From assembly GCF_024519455.1 (NCBI RefSeq), contig NZ_JALJRY010000017.1, positions 1 to 64,000 of the forward strand: DNA of 64,000 nucleotides, in the 5' to 3' direction. The notes beneath the pieces are model-generated. The model had not been told where the DNA came from and did not search any database. It saw only the letters and a program-made list of their open reading frames with translations. A program made the position numbers and the translations under genes. Every line of letters starts with the position of its first letter. The stretch's first letter is position 1. This stretch comes from Streptomyces sp. STR69. Lineage in GTDB: Bacteria; Actinomycetota; Actinomycetes; Streptomycetales; Streptomycetaceae. Below are positions 57,212-64,000 of the stretch, one piece after another.

Positions 57212-57949
57212 TTACTTCTCCAGCGCGGCCTCAAGTGCTTTGCGCTGTACGGCGGTCAGCTCGTCGCAGCCGGCGACGGCCAGGTCGAGGAGCGCGTTGA
57301 GTTCGTCGCGCGCGAAGGGCTCCGCCTCGGCCGTGCCCTGGACCTCGACGAAGCGGCCGTCGCCGGTGCAGACGACGTTCATGTCGGTCTCGGCGCGGAC
57401 GTCCTCCTCGTAGCAGAGGTCCAGCAGCGGGACTCCGCCGACGATGCCGACCGAGACCGCCGAGACCGTTCCGGTGAGCGGCTGGCGGCCGGCCTTGATC
57501 AGCTTCTTGCCCTGGGCCCAGGTGACGGCGTCCGCGAGCGCGACGTACGCGCCGGTGATGGCGGCCGTACGGGTGCCGCCGTCGGCCTGGAGGACGTCGC
57601 AGTCGAGGACGATGGTGTTCTCGCCGAGGGCCTTGTAGTCGATGACGGCGCGCAGCGAGCGGCCGATCAGGCGGCTGATCTCGTGGGTGCGTCCGCCGAT
57701 CTTGCCGCGGACGGATTCGCGGTCGCCGCGGGTGTTGGTGGCGCGGGGCAGCATGGAGTACTCCGCGGTGACCCAGCCCTCGCCGCTGCCCTTGCGCCAG
57801 CGGGGGACGCCTTCGGTCACGGAGGCGGTGCAGAAGACCTTCGTGTCGCCGAAGGAGACGAGGACGGAGCCCTCGGCGTGCTTGCTCCAGCCACGTTCGA
57901 TGGTGACGGGGCGGAGCTGTTCGGGGGTGCGGCCGTCGATTCGAGACAT
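57212..57949 (-). CDS. rph: Ribonuclease PH
   Basis: A 245-aa phosphorolytic 3' exoribonuclease that trims tRNA ends. Full-length family match: RIDGRTPEQLRPVTIERGW, GDTKVFCTASV, TAEYSMLPRATNTRGDRES, EISRLIGRSLRAV, VLQADGGTRTAAITGA and LDLCYEEDVRAETDMNVV. ATG 57949 lies 7 nt after a TAGGCT box, so the mRNA is leaderless. The terminator of nagF sits just upstream. Confidence 0.97.
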   Translation of the reverse strand: MSRIDGRTPEQLRPVTIERGWSKHAEGSVLVSFGDTKVFCTASVTEGVPRWRKGSGEGWVTAEYSMLPRATNTRGDRESVRGKIGGRTHEISRLIGRSLRAVIDYKALGENTIVLDCDVLQADGGTRTAAITGAYVALADAVTWAQGKKLIKAGRQPLTGTVSAVSVGIVGGVPLLDLCYEEDVRAETDMNVVCTGDGRFVEVQGTAEAEPFARDELNALLDLAVAGCDELTAVQRKALEAALEK

Positions 57950-57956
57950 GGCGAAG

Positions 57957-57962
57957 AGCCTA
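57957..57962 (-). promoter_or_regulatory. -10 box of leaderless rph
   Basis: On the minus strand TAGGCT is followed by 7 nt and then ATG 57949. It directly follows the terminator palindrome at 57977-58008. Confidence 0.5.
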
Positions 57963-57976
57963 GTGGTAGACGGGGA

Positions 57977-58008
57977 AGGGGCTCTTCCCGGATCCGGGAA
58001 GAGCCCCT
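57977..58008 (-). terminator. 32-bp perfect palindrome, terminator of nagF
   Basis: The whole 32 bp are self-complementary, centred on the GGATCC between 57988 and 57997. It lies 33 bp past the nagF stop and just upstream of the rph promoter, insulating the two. Confidence 0.8.
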
Positions 58009-58040
58009 CGGTACGCGAAACCGGGGATGATCCCCGTGCT

Positions 58041-58274
58041 TCACATCAGGTCTTCGATGTCCGCCGCGATCGGGTCCGCGTCCGTGCCGATGACGACCTG
58101 GATGGCGGTGCCCATCTTGACGACGCCGTGGGCGCCGGCGGCCTTCAGGGCGGCTTCGTCGACCAAGCTCGGGTCCTTGACCTCGGTGCGCAGGCGGGTG
58201 ATGCAGCCCTCGACCTCTTCGATGTTGTCGATGCCGCCCAGCCCGGCAACGATCTTCTCAGCCTTGGTGGCCAT
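58041..58274 (-). CDS. nagF: PTS enzyme IIB for N-acetylglucosamine
   Basis: A 77-aa soluble phosphocarrier domain. Cys24 in EVEGCITRLRTEV is the phosphorylation site; GAHGVVKMGTAIQVVIGTDADPIA completes the EIIB fold. It passes phosphate from EIIA to sugar bound by the NagE permeases. ATG 58274 follows GGGAGAG. It is divergent from nagE1, with a DasR site between, as in S. coelicolor (SCO2905-2907, from memory). Confidence 0.93.
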   Translation of the reverse strand: MATKAEKIVAGLGGIDNIEEVEGCITRLRTEVKDPSLVDEAALKAAGAHGVVKMGTAIQVVIGTDADPIAADIEDLM

Positions 58275-58383
58275 GGTGTTCTCTCCCTGATCCGAACCGC
58301 TTTGTCGCAGTAACCCACAGTTGGCCCAGCTTCGCGAGCGGTCATGTCGTGCGTGCCGAATGATGGTGACGATCACTTCACCA

Positions 58384-58399
58384 ACTGGTCTACACCACA
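58384..58399. promoter_or_regulatory. DasR operator (dre) in the nagF-nagE1 divergent region
   Basis: ACTGGTCTACACCACA matches the dre consensus, ACTGGTCTAGACCACT-like. DasR is the GlcNAc-6-phosphate-responsive repressor of aminosugar uptake in Streptomyces. Confidence 0.8.
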
Positions 58400-58415
58400 T
58401 TACCGAGGGGCGTCC

Positions 58416-59708
58416 ATGAGTGCCGACAGTGCCGCCGCCGGTCCCGGGCGCGTCTCCTGGAACAAGGTGTTCCAGGGGCTGCAGAAGATGGGCCGCAGTC
58501 TCCAACTCCCCATCGCCGTACTGCCGGCCGCCGGCATCCTCAACCGGCTCGGGCAGCCGGACGTGTTCGGGGACGACGGGCTGGGGTGGACCAATGTCTC
58601 GAAGGTGATGGCGGGTGCGGGCGGCGCGCTGCTGGACGGGCAGCTGGGGTTGCCGCTGCTGTTCTGTGTGGGTGTCGCGATCGGGATGGCGAAGAAGTCG
58701 GACGGGTCGACGGCGCTGGCCGGGCTGGTCGGTTTCCTCGTCTACTACAACGTGTTGCGCCAGTTCCCCAAGGACTGCACGGGCGGTACGGACGTGGTGC
58801 CCGGGATCGGGTGCCAGGCCGCCGATCACTCGGTCTCGGCGTTCACGTACCAGAATCCCGGGGTGTTCGGCGGGATCGTGCTGGGACTGCTGACCGCGTT
58901 CTTCTGGGCGCGGTACCACCGTACGAAGCTGGTGGACTGGCTGGGCTTCTTCAACGGGCGGCGGCTGGTGCCGATCATCATGTCGTTCGTGGCGATCGCG
59001 GTCGCGGCGGTGGCACTGTGGATCTGGCCGCCGATCGGCACCGGTCTTGAGCACTTCAGCGACTGGCTGAGCGCCCGGGGCGCGCTGGGTGCCGGGGTGT
59101 TCGGGCTGGCCAACCGGGCGCTGCTGGTCGTGGGGCTGCATCAGTTCCTGAACGTGCCCATCTGGTTCCAGTTCGGCAGTTACACCAAGCCGGACGGGAC
59201 GGTGGTGCACGGTGACATCAACATGTTCCTGGCGGGTGACCCGAACGCGGGGCAGTTCACCTCGGGCTTCTTCCCGATCATGATGTTCGCGCTGCCGGCG
59301 GCGGCGCTCGCGATCGCACACTGCGCGAAGCCGGGCCGCCGCAAAGAGGTGGGCGGGCTGATGCTGTCGGTCGCGCTGACGTCCTTCGTGACCGGTATCA
59401 CCGAGCCGATCGAGTACTCGTTCCTGTTCATCGCGCCCGTTCTGTACGCGGTGCACGCGGTGTTGACGGGTGTGTCGATGGCGGTGACCTGGGGGCTCGG
59501 GGTGCACGACGGGTTCAGCTTCTCGGCGGGTCTGATCGACTACGCGATCAACTGGAATCTGGCGACGAAGCCGTGGGCGATCATTCCGATCGGGCTGTGC
59601 TTCGCGGCGGTGTACTACGTCGTCTTCCGGTTCGCGATCACGAAGTTCGATCTGAAGACTCCGGGACGGGAGCCGGAGGACGAGCAGGAGGACGTCACGA
59701 AGGCCTGA
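58416..59708 (+). CDS. nagE1: PTS N-acetylglucosamine permease EIIC (NagE1)
   Basis: A 430-aa inner-membrane EIIC of the Glc/GlcNAc family with about ten helices. Recognisable: FQGLQKMGRSLQLPIAVLPAAGILNRLGQPD, AIGMAKKSDGSTALAGL, DWLGFFNGRRLVPI, SGFFPIMMFALPAAALAI, FVTGITEPIEYSFLF (sugar-site Glu) and GVHDGFSFSAGLIDY. It has no fused EIIB or EIIA. Compared with NagE2 it has an insert with two Cys (KDCTGGTDVVPGIGCQ). ATG 58416 follows GAGGGG. The dre site overlaps its promoter region. Confidence 0.93.
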   Translation: MSADSAAAGPGRVSWNKVFQGLQKMGRSLQLPIAVLPAAGILNRLGQPDVFGDDGLGWTNVSKVMAGAGGALLDGQLGLPLLFCVGVAIGMAKKSDGSTALAGLVGFLVYYNVLRQFPKDCTGGTDVVPGIGCQAADHSVSAFTYQNPGVFGGIVLGLLTAFFWARYHRTKLVDWLGFFNGRRLVPIIMSFVAIAVAAVALWIWPPIGTGLEHFSDWLSARGALGAGVFGLANRALLVVGLHQFLNVPIWFQFGSYTKPDGTVVHGDINMFLAGDPNAGQFTSGFFPIMMFALPAAALAIAHCAKPGRRKEVGGLMLSVALTSFVTGITEPIEYSFLFIAPVLYAVHAVLTGVSMAVTWGLGVHDGFSFSAGLIDYAINWNLATKPWAIIPIGLCFAAVYYVVFRFAITKFDLKTPGREPEDEQEDVTKA

Positions 59709-59710
59709 GG

Positions 59711-60559
59711 TCAGCGAGGCCCGGTGTCTTGCGCGGCGGCGTCGTCCAGGAGGGCTCGCAGGCCCGCGAACGCTTCGCGCACCTGGTCTCCCGCCCCGCA
59801 GCGCACCGCGCTGCGGTAGGCGTCGGGGACCTCGTCGTACCGTCCGCACGCGAGCGTGAGCAGGGCCCGCAGTTCGGCGTGGCTGCCGGCCAGTGCCGGC
59901 CGTACCGGTCCGGCCGAGCGCGCCGCCTCGTCGAGGCCGTCGACCAGGGCGGACAGGCGGGCCAGCAGGAGTCCGCTCTCGACGAGTGTTCCGTAGTAGG
60001 CCGCTTCGCCGGTTCTGCCGGCCCGGCGCAGGAGGGTCAGGCACTCGTCGATCCGGGTGCGGTCGCAGGTTCTGAGCGCGAGTTCGGCGAGCAGTCCGTA
60101 CGCCTCCTGTTCGCGCTGTCGCTCGTAGTCCGTGAGCCCCTCCTCGGTGTACCGGGCGACGGCGTCCCGGAGTTCGGAGTAGGCCCGCGTCACCGCTGCC
60201 CGGTCGGTGACGCGGCCGGCCAGGATCTCCCGGCCCGCGTAGAAGACCCAGGTCGGATTGGCCGGTTCCTCCTGGCGGCAGCGGGCGATGAGCGCTCCGT
60301 CCCGCGCTCGTTTGCCGCGGGCGGCTATGACCTCCGGGAGGTAGCCGTGGTGGACGAGTTCCACGTCCAGGCCGGTCGACTCGGGGGCGCTGCCGTCGGG
60401 GTGGAAGGGCTGTTCGTGGATACGGCCCCGGAAGCGCAGTCCGGTGTCGGCGCGCAGGATCCGCCGGGTGCGGTGGTAGGTGTCGCCGCCCTCCGCGTCG
60501 ACGATGCGCGGGGAGAGGACGAGGTCGCGGCCGGCCGGTGTCCGGTCCGCCTCGTGCAC
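59711..60559 (-). CDS. C-terminal part of a GT2 glycosyltransferase with helical repeats, N-terminally truncated
   Basis: A 282-aa protein. Residues about 15-100 (PRIVDAEGGDTYHRTRRILR, LRFRGRIHEQP, VELVHHGYLPEVIAARGKRARDGALI) match the end of GT2 domains of the SunS-like, TPR-carrying type. The remainder is TPR-like helices. The GT-A nucleotide-binding half (about 150 aa with DxD) is absent; only GTG 60559 is available and no matching sequence lies upstream. It is probably a decaying gene or a stand-alone remnant, set between nagE1 and nagE2. Confidence 0.6.
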   Translation of the reverse strand: MHEADRTPAGRDLVLSPRIVDAEGGDTYHRTRRILRADTGLRFRGRIHEQPFHPDGSAPESTGLDVELVHHGYLPEVIAARGKRARDGALIARCRQEEPANPTWVFYAGREILAGRVTDRAAVTRAYSELRDAVARYTEEGLTDYERQREQEAYGLLAELALRTCDRTRIDECLTLLRRAGRTGEAAYYGTLVESGLLLARLSALVDGLDEAARSAGPVRPALAGSHAELRALLTLACGRYDEVPDAYRSAVRCGAGDQVREAFAGLRALLDDAAAQDTGPR

Positions 60560-60676
60560 CGAAATGGGAACCCCGGGCGGCTCGTTCGCATCACGGGAGC
60601 CGTTTCCGCCGACACTCCCCGTAGCGATTCCGTAGCAAAAATCGCGGGTTCCTTATCTCGCCTTCATCGTGCTACA

Positions 60677-60692
60677 ACAGGTCTACACCACT
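60677..60692. promoter_or_regulatory. DasR operator (dre) 1 upstream of nagE2
   Basis: ACAGGTCTACACCACT fits the dre consensus. Its 3' 13 bp form one arm of a perfect 27-bp palindrome with dre 2. Confidence 0.85.
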
Positions 60693-60693
60693 G

Positions 60694-60709
60694 AGTGGTG
60701 TAGACCACG
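60694..60709. promoter_or_regulatory. DasR operator (dre) 2 upstream of nagE2
   Basis: AGTGGTGTAGACCACG is a second dre in opposite orientation, one base from the first. The two together end 19 bp before ATG 60729. Confidence 0.85.
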
Positions 60710-60728
60710 CCACCCGATGGAGGACGTT

Positions 60729-61979
60729 ATGACCACCGCCACCGCATCGGCGGTTCCCGCGAAAAAGTGGGGATCCGGCCTGTTCCAGGGCTTGCAGAAG
60801 GTCGGTCGCAGCCTGCAGCTCCCGATCGCCGTACTGCCGGCGGCGGGCATCCTGCTCCGGCTCGGACAGCCCGACGTGTTCGGCGCGGACGGCCTCGGCT
60901 GGGACAAGGTCGCCTCCGTGTTCGCCACCGCGGGCGACGCCGTCTTCAGCAACCTGCCGCTGCTGTTCTGCGTGGGCATCGCCATCGGCTTCGCCAAGAA
61001 GTCGGACGGCTCCACGGCGTTGGCGGCGCTGGTCGGCTTCCTGGTCTACAAGAACGTACTGACCGCGTTCCCGATCACCGACGCGAAGGTCACCAAGGGC
61101 GTCGACGTCGCCGCGACCTACAACGACCCCAAGGTGCTCGGCGGCATCATCATGGGTCTGATAGCCGCGGTCACGTGGCAGCGGTTCCACCGCACCAAGC
61201 TCCCCGACTGGCTCGGCTTCTTCAACGGCCGTCGTCTGGTGCCGATCCTGATGGCCTTCATCGGCACCGCCGTCGGCGTCTTCTTCGGCCTGGTCTGGGA
61301 GCCCATCGGCAACGTCATCACCGACTTCGGCCAGTGGATGACCGGCCTGGGCGCCGTCGGCGCGGCCATCTTCGGCGCGATCAACCGCGCGCTGCTTCCG
61401 GTGGGCATGCACCAGTTCGTCAACACCGTGGCCTGGCAGGAGATCGGCACCTACAAAGACTCCTCCGGTGCCGTCTGGCACGGCGACCTGCCGCGCTTCT
61501 TCCACGGCGACCCGACCGCCGGCCAGTTCATGACGGGCTTCTTCCCGATCATGATGTTCGCCCTCCCGGCCGCCGCACTGGCGATCACGCACTGCGCCCG
61601 CCCCGAGCGCCGCAAGGTCGTCGGCGGCATGATGCTGTCGCTCGCGCTGACCTCGTTCGTCACCGGCATCACCGAGCCGATCGAGTTCTCGTTCATGTTC
61701 ATCGCGCCGGTCCTGTACGCCATCCACGCGCTGCTGACCGCCCTCTCGATGGCGGTCACCTGGTCCCTGGGCGTGCACCACGGCTTCAGCTTCTCGGCCG
61801 GTGCGATCGACTACTTCCTCAACTGGAACCTGGCCACCAAGCCCTGGCTGATCATCCCGATCGGACTCGTCTTCGCGGCGATCTACTACACGGTCTTCCG
61901 CTTCGCGATCATCAGGTGGAACCTCCCCACCCCGGGCCGCGAGCCCGAGGAGGAGTTCGAGGACCTCACCAAGGCGTGA
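60729..61979 (+). CDS. nagE2: PTS N-acetylglucosamine permease EIIC (NagE2)
   Basis: A 416-aa membrane EIIC, a close paralogue of NagE1 with the same motifs (FQGLQKVGRSLQLPIAVLPAAGILLRLGQPD, SGFFPIMMF variant MTGFFPIMMF, TGITEPIEFSFMF, GVHHGFSFSAGAIDY). In S. coelicolor NagE2 is the GlcNAc transporter (established). ATG 60729 follows GGAGG at 5 nt. Two overlapping dre sites just upstream imply tight DasR control. Confidence 0.95.
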   Translation: MTTATASAVPAKKWGSGLFQGLQKVGRSLQLPIAVLPAAGILLRLGQPDVFGADGLGWDKVASVFATAGDAVFSNLPLLFCVGIAIGFAKKSDGSTALAALVGFLVYKNVLTAFPITDAKVTKGVDVAATYNDPKVLGGIIMGLIAAVTWQRFHRTKLPDWLGFFNGRRLVPILMAFIGTAVGVFFGLVWEPIGNVITDFGQWMTGLGAVGAAIFGAINRALLPVGMHQFVNTVAWQEIGTYKDSSGAVWHGDLPRFFHGDPTAGQFMTGFFPIMMFALPAAALAITHCARPERRKVVGGMMLSLALTSFVTGITEPIEFSFMFIAPVLYAIHALLTALSMAVTWSLGVHHGFSFSAGAIDYFLNWNLATKPWLIIPIGLVFAAIYYTVFRFAIIRWNLPTPGREPEEEFEDLTKA

Positions 61980-61995
61980 GCCCGTACCAACACCC

Positions 61996-62031
61996 GATGC
62001 CCGGCCCGGAGTTCACCACGGACCGGGCATC
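61996..62031 (+). terminator. Terminator after nagE2
   Basis: GATGCCCGG and CCGGGCATC form a perfect 9-bp stem 17 bp past the stop codon, with an 18-nt loop that can pair further. Confidence 0.7.
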
Positions 62032-62132
62032 GTCGTGTGCCGGCCCCCTCACACCGTGAGGACGATCTTCCCGCGCGCCGTCGGACTGCGCGCTGACCCG
62101 GCGCTGAGCGGAACGGAGCGGAACGGAATGCC

Positions 62133-62175
62133 GAAGGCCCCGGCAGCCGGGGGAAGAGCGGGCTGCGGGGCCTTC
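62133..62175 (-). terminator. Terminator after the beta-lactamase-fold hydrolase gene
   Basis: GAAGGCCCCGGCAGCC and its near-complement GGCTGCGGGGCCTTC form a 15-bp stem with one bulge, 13 bp past the minus-strand stop codon. Confidence 0.75.
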
Positions 62176-62187
62176 ACGGACGCAGGG

Positions 62188-62940
62188 TCAGATGTCGTAC
62201 GACGCCCTGGGCGCCGCCAGTTCCACCGGGCCGGCGAAGACCTCACGTGCGTCGGCCAGGTTGGCCTGGGGGTCGGTCCACGGGGGGATGTGGGTCAGGA
62301 CCAACCGCCTGGCTCCCGCCCTGGTCGCCGTCTCGCCCGCCTCGCGGCCGTTGAGGTGGAGGTCGGGGATGTTCTCCTTGCCGTGGGTGAACGCGGCCTC
62401 GCACAGGAACAGGTCGGTGTCCCGGGCGAGTTCGTCCAGGGATTCGCTGACGCCCGTGTCACCGGAGTAGGTGAGGGACCGGCCGCCGTGCTCGACGCGG
62501 ATGGCGTAGGCCTCGACGGGGTGGCGGACCCGCTCGGTGTGCACGGTGAAGGGGCCGACGTCGAACGTGGACGGCTTCACCGTGTGGAAGTCGAAGACCT
62601 CGCTCATCGAGGAGGCGGTGGGGGTGTCGGCGTAGGCCGTGGTCAGGCGGTGCTCGGTGCCCTCGGGGCCGTAGACCGGGATGGGGTCGCAACGGCCGCC
62701 GTCGTGGCGGTAGTAGCGCGCGACGAAGTACGCGCACATGTCGATGCAGTGGTCGGCGTGCAGATGGCTGAGGAAGATCGCGTCGAGGTCGTAGAGACCG
62801 CAGTGGCGCTGCAGCTCGCCAAGGGCGCCGTTGCCCATGTCGAGGAGCAGCCGGAAGCCGTCGGCCTCTACGAGGTAGCTCGAACAGGCCGATTCCGCGG
62901 ACGGGAACGACCCCGAGCAGCCGACGACGGTGAGCTTCAT
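62188..62940 (-). CDS. Metallo-beta-lactamase-fold hydrolase (RNase Z-like)
   Basis: A 250-aa cytoplasmic metal hydrolase. The zinc motif SHLHADH (His59, His61, Asp63, His64) and later YSGDTG and LTHIPPW supply the remaining ligands. It opens MKLTVVGCSGSFPSAESACSSYLVE, the style of the cyclic-nucleotide/RNase Z-like group. It is conserved beside nagE2 in streptomycetes. Substrate unknown; tRNA 3' processing or phosphodiester cleavage is possible. ATG 62940 has GGAGG about 10 nt upstream. Confidence 0.88.
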   Translation of the reverse strand: MKLTVVGCSGSFPSAESACSSYLVEADGFRLLLDMGNGALGELQRHCGLYDLDAIFLSHLHADHCIDMCAYFVARYYRHDGGRCDPIPVYGPEGTEHRLTTAYADTPTASSMSEVFDFHTVKPSTFDVGPFTVHTERVRHPVEAYAIRVEHGGRSLTYSGDTGVSESLDELARDTDLFLCEAAFTHGKENIPDLHLNGREAGETATRAGARRLVLTHIPPWTDPQANLADAREVFAGPVELAAPRASYDI

Positions 62941-63142
62941 AAAGCAGAAACCTCCGCTGGCGGATAACTTCTGGAGTTGGGGGACGGGGGTCGTGCGGTC
63001 CGTCGAGCGTAAGGCGCAAAAGGGCCGGTCGCTCCTCCGCCAAGGGCTGTTGTGGGGGAACTCACCTGTGGTGTCACCGGTTCGGCTGGAACCGGGGCGT
63101 GTGGGGTGTGCGATGGGGCGCGCGGCTGGGATTGCGCGCCGG

Positions 63143-63148
63143 TAACGT
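63143..63148 (+). promoter_or_regulatory. -10 box of leaderless MazF-like gene
   Basis: TAACGT ends 7 nt before ATG 63156. Confidence 0.5.
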
Positions 63149-63155
63149 CGTCCCC

Positions 63156-63575
63156 ATGGACAGGTTCTGGTGGCTCGCGCTCGCGGCGGTGGTGTTGCTG
63201 GCGCTGGTCGCCACGCTTGTCGACGGGTGGGGGCGGGGGTCGTCCCGACGGGTTCGGGGAGATCGGCCTCGGCCCGCCGAGATCTGGTGGGCGAACGTGC
63301 CCTACGAGGATCAACCCGGGGCTGCGAAGGATCGGCCCTGTCTGGTGCTTGCGGTGCGGGGGCGGAAGGTCACCGTCGCGAAGATCACCAGCAAGTATCA
63401 CGATGGGCGGGGTGGGGTGATTCCGTTGCCGCCGGGTGCTGTCGGCGATGCGCGGGGGCGGGCGAGTTTTTTGGAGACCGACGAGTTGCGGAATGTGCCG
63501 GTGTCCGGCTTTCGGCGGCGGGTGGGGGTGGTGGACCCGGTTTTGTGGGACCAGGTCCGTCACCTTGCGCGTTAA
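63156..63575 (+). CDS. Membrane-anchored PemK/MazF-like protein
   Basis: A 139-aa protein. A transmembrane helix (about 3-22) and an Arg-rich linker lead into a PemK/MazF fold: PAEIWWANVPYED, KDRPCLVLAVRGRKVTVAKITSK and FLETDELRNVPVSGFRRRVGVVDPVLWDQV. MazF toxins are mRNA interferases, but this chromosomal version has no antitoxin gene beside it and is tethered to the membrane. It is leaderless. The 3' side holds the dispersed intergenic repeat. Confidence 0.85.
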   Translation: MDRFWWLALAAVVLLALVATLVDGWGRGSSRRVRGDRPRPAEIWWANVPYEDQPGAAKDRPCLVLAVRGRKVTVAKITSKYHDGRGGVIPLPPGAVGDARGRASFLETDELRNVPVSGFRRRVGVVDPVLWDQVRHLAR

Positions 63576-63605
63576 GGGGTAGTTTTCGGGTGCGGGTGCG
63601 CTGTG

Positions 63606-63633
63606 GCTGGTCGCGCAGTTCCCCGCGCCCCTG
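63606..63633. repeat. Dispersed intergenic repeat, second copy
   Basis: GGCTGGTCGCGCAGTTCCCC followed by GCGCCCCT repeats the element at 5125-5153, again between convergent genes. Confidence 0.6.
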
Positions 63634-63660
63634 GGTCGGCTGCCCCTGAAGGCGTTTTCA

Positions 63661-64000
63661 TCATGCCCAGAGTTGACCCTGAAGTGTCTTGATCGCCTCT
63701 TCTGTCGTCGCCGCTGTGTACACGCCCGTCGACAGGTACTTCCAGCCGCCGTCCGCCACGACGAACGCGATGTCTGCCGTCTCCCCCGCCGCTACGGCCT
63801 TCTTGCCTACGCCGATCGCCGCGTGCAGGGCCGCTCCCGTGGAGACTCCGGCGAAGATGCCCTCCTGCTGGAGGAGTTCGCGGGTGCGGGTGACCGCGTC
63901 GGCGGAGCCGACCGAGAAGCGGGTGGTGAGGACGGAGGCGTCGTAGAGCTCGGGGACGAAGCCCTCGTCGAGGTTGCGGAGGCCGTAGACGAGGTCGTCG
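63661..64000 (-). CDS. cysM: Cysteine synthase (O-acetylserine sulfhydrylase), 3' part
   Basis: The last 112 codons of a PLP-dependent cysteine synthase run off the right edge. Visible on the minus strand are LRNLDEGFVPELYD, the loop SVGSADAVTRTRELLQQEG, IFAGVSTGAALHAAI (the PLP-phosphate-site GxSxGA) and the end YLSTGVYTAATTEEAIK up to the stop at 63661. The 5' part is outside the window. It makes cysteine from O-acetylserine and sulfide. Confidence 0.9.
   Translation of the reverse strand, partial: DDLVYGLRNLDEGFVPELYDASVLTTRFSVGSADAVTRTRELLQQEGIFAGVSTGAALHAAIGVGKKAVAAGETADIAFVVADGGWKYLSTGVYTAATTEEAIKTLQGQLWA

Overview
The window is high-GC actinobacterial DNA and almost certainly a Streptomyces chromosome. 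The order cslA-glxA-cslZ near the left end and rdgB-rph-nagF-nagE1-nagE2-(beta-lactamase-fold hydrolase)-cysM at the right matches, from memory, the S. coelicolor SCO2836-SCO2910 neighbourhood. Start codons are often GTG or TTG. Many genes look leaderless, with a TANNNT -10 box ending 6-7 nt before the start codon.

Left core (1-26 kb): the 3' part of a tRNA-Lys; a FadR-type regulator; the apical-glycan genes cslA and glxA (translationally coupled) facing the lipoprotein cellulase cslZ; a GAF-ANTAR regulator; a class F sortase with its surface-protein partner; two convergent HAD phosphatases. The second HAD belongs to a GntR-FAD oxidase-phosphonatase-like cluster, probably for organophosphonate catabolism. 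Then come an LAxTG surface protein, a ROK regulator divergent from a Gfo/Idh/MocA oxidoreductase, an SGNH-fused acyltransferase, a fumarylacetoacetate hydrolase family enzyme, an HxlR regulator divergent from a drug-efflux MFS with two matching operators, a class E sortase, a GH30 galactanase-like enzyme, a second MFS and a SEC-C protein.

Accessory block (about 26-44 kb): it opens with a restriction-modification island. This holds a NaeI-type endonuclease with all four known catalytic residues, a second nuclease with the RSDR signature of the NgoMIV/Cfr10I/SgrAI (CCGG-core) group, a Vsr mismatch endonuclease, a C5-cytosine methyltransferase and a divergent HNH endonuclease. After it come two Streptomyces regulator cassettes (HATPase / XRE-DUF5753 / DUF397, and a small acidic protein / DUF6879 / XRE-DUF5753), a nitroreductase, small unknown proteins, several secreted proteins, a TetR regulator and a coupled DUF3500-HupE pair.

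Right core (44-64 kb): a DUF445 membrane protein, a secreted SGNH hydrolase, a DUF1707 protein, a three-gene ABC exporter divergent from a class A penicillin-binding protein, a GroES-like protein, a DUF3618 protein, bcp, a truncated HNH gene, an unusual tRNA-like gene, rdgB, a lipoprotein, rph, the N-acetylglucosamine PTS genes nagF/nagE1/nagE2 with three DasR (dre) sites, a glycosyltransferase remnant, a beta-lactamase-fold hydrolase, a membrane-anchored MazF-like protein and the 3' end of cysM.

I found no CRISPR array, no biosynthetic megasynthase and no complete insertion sequence. The parts most worth following up are the restriction island with two different GCCGGC-type nucleases, the DUF6879 cassette, the well-resolved operators (HxlR, ROK, DasR), the triple 20-bp repeat before the PBP gene and the odd tRNA.
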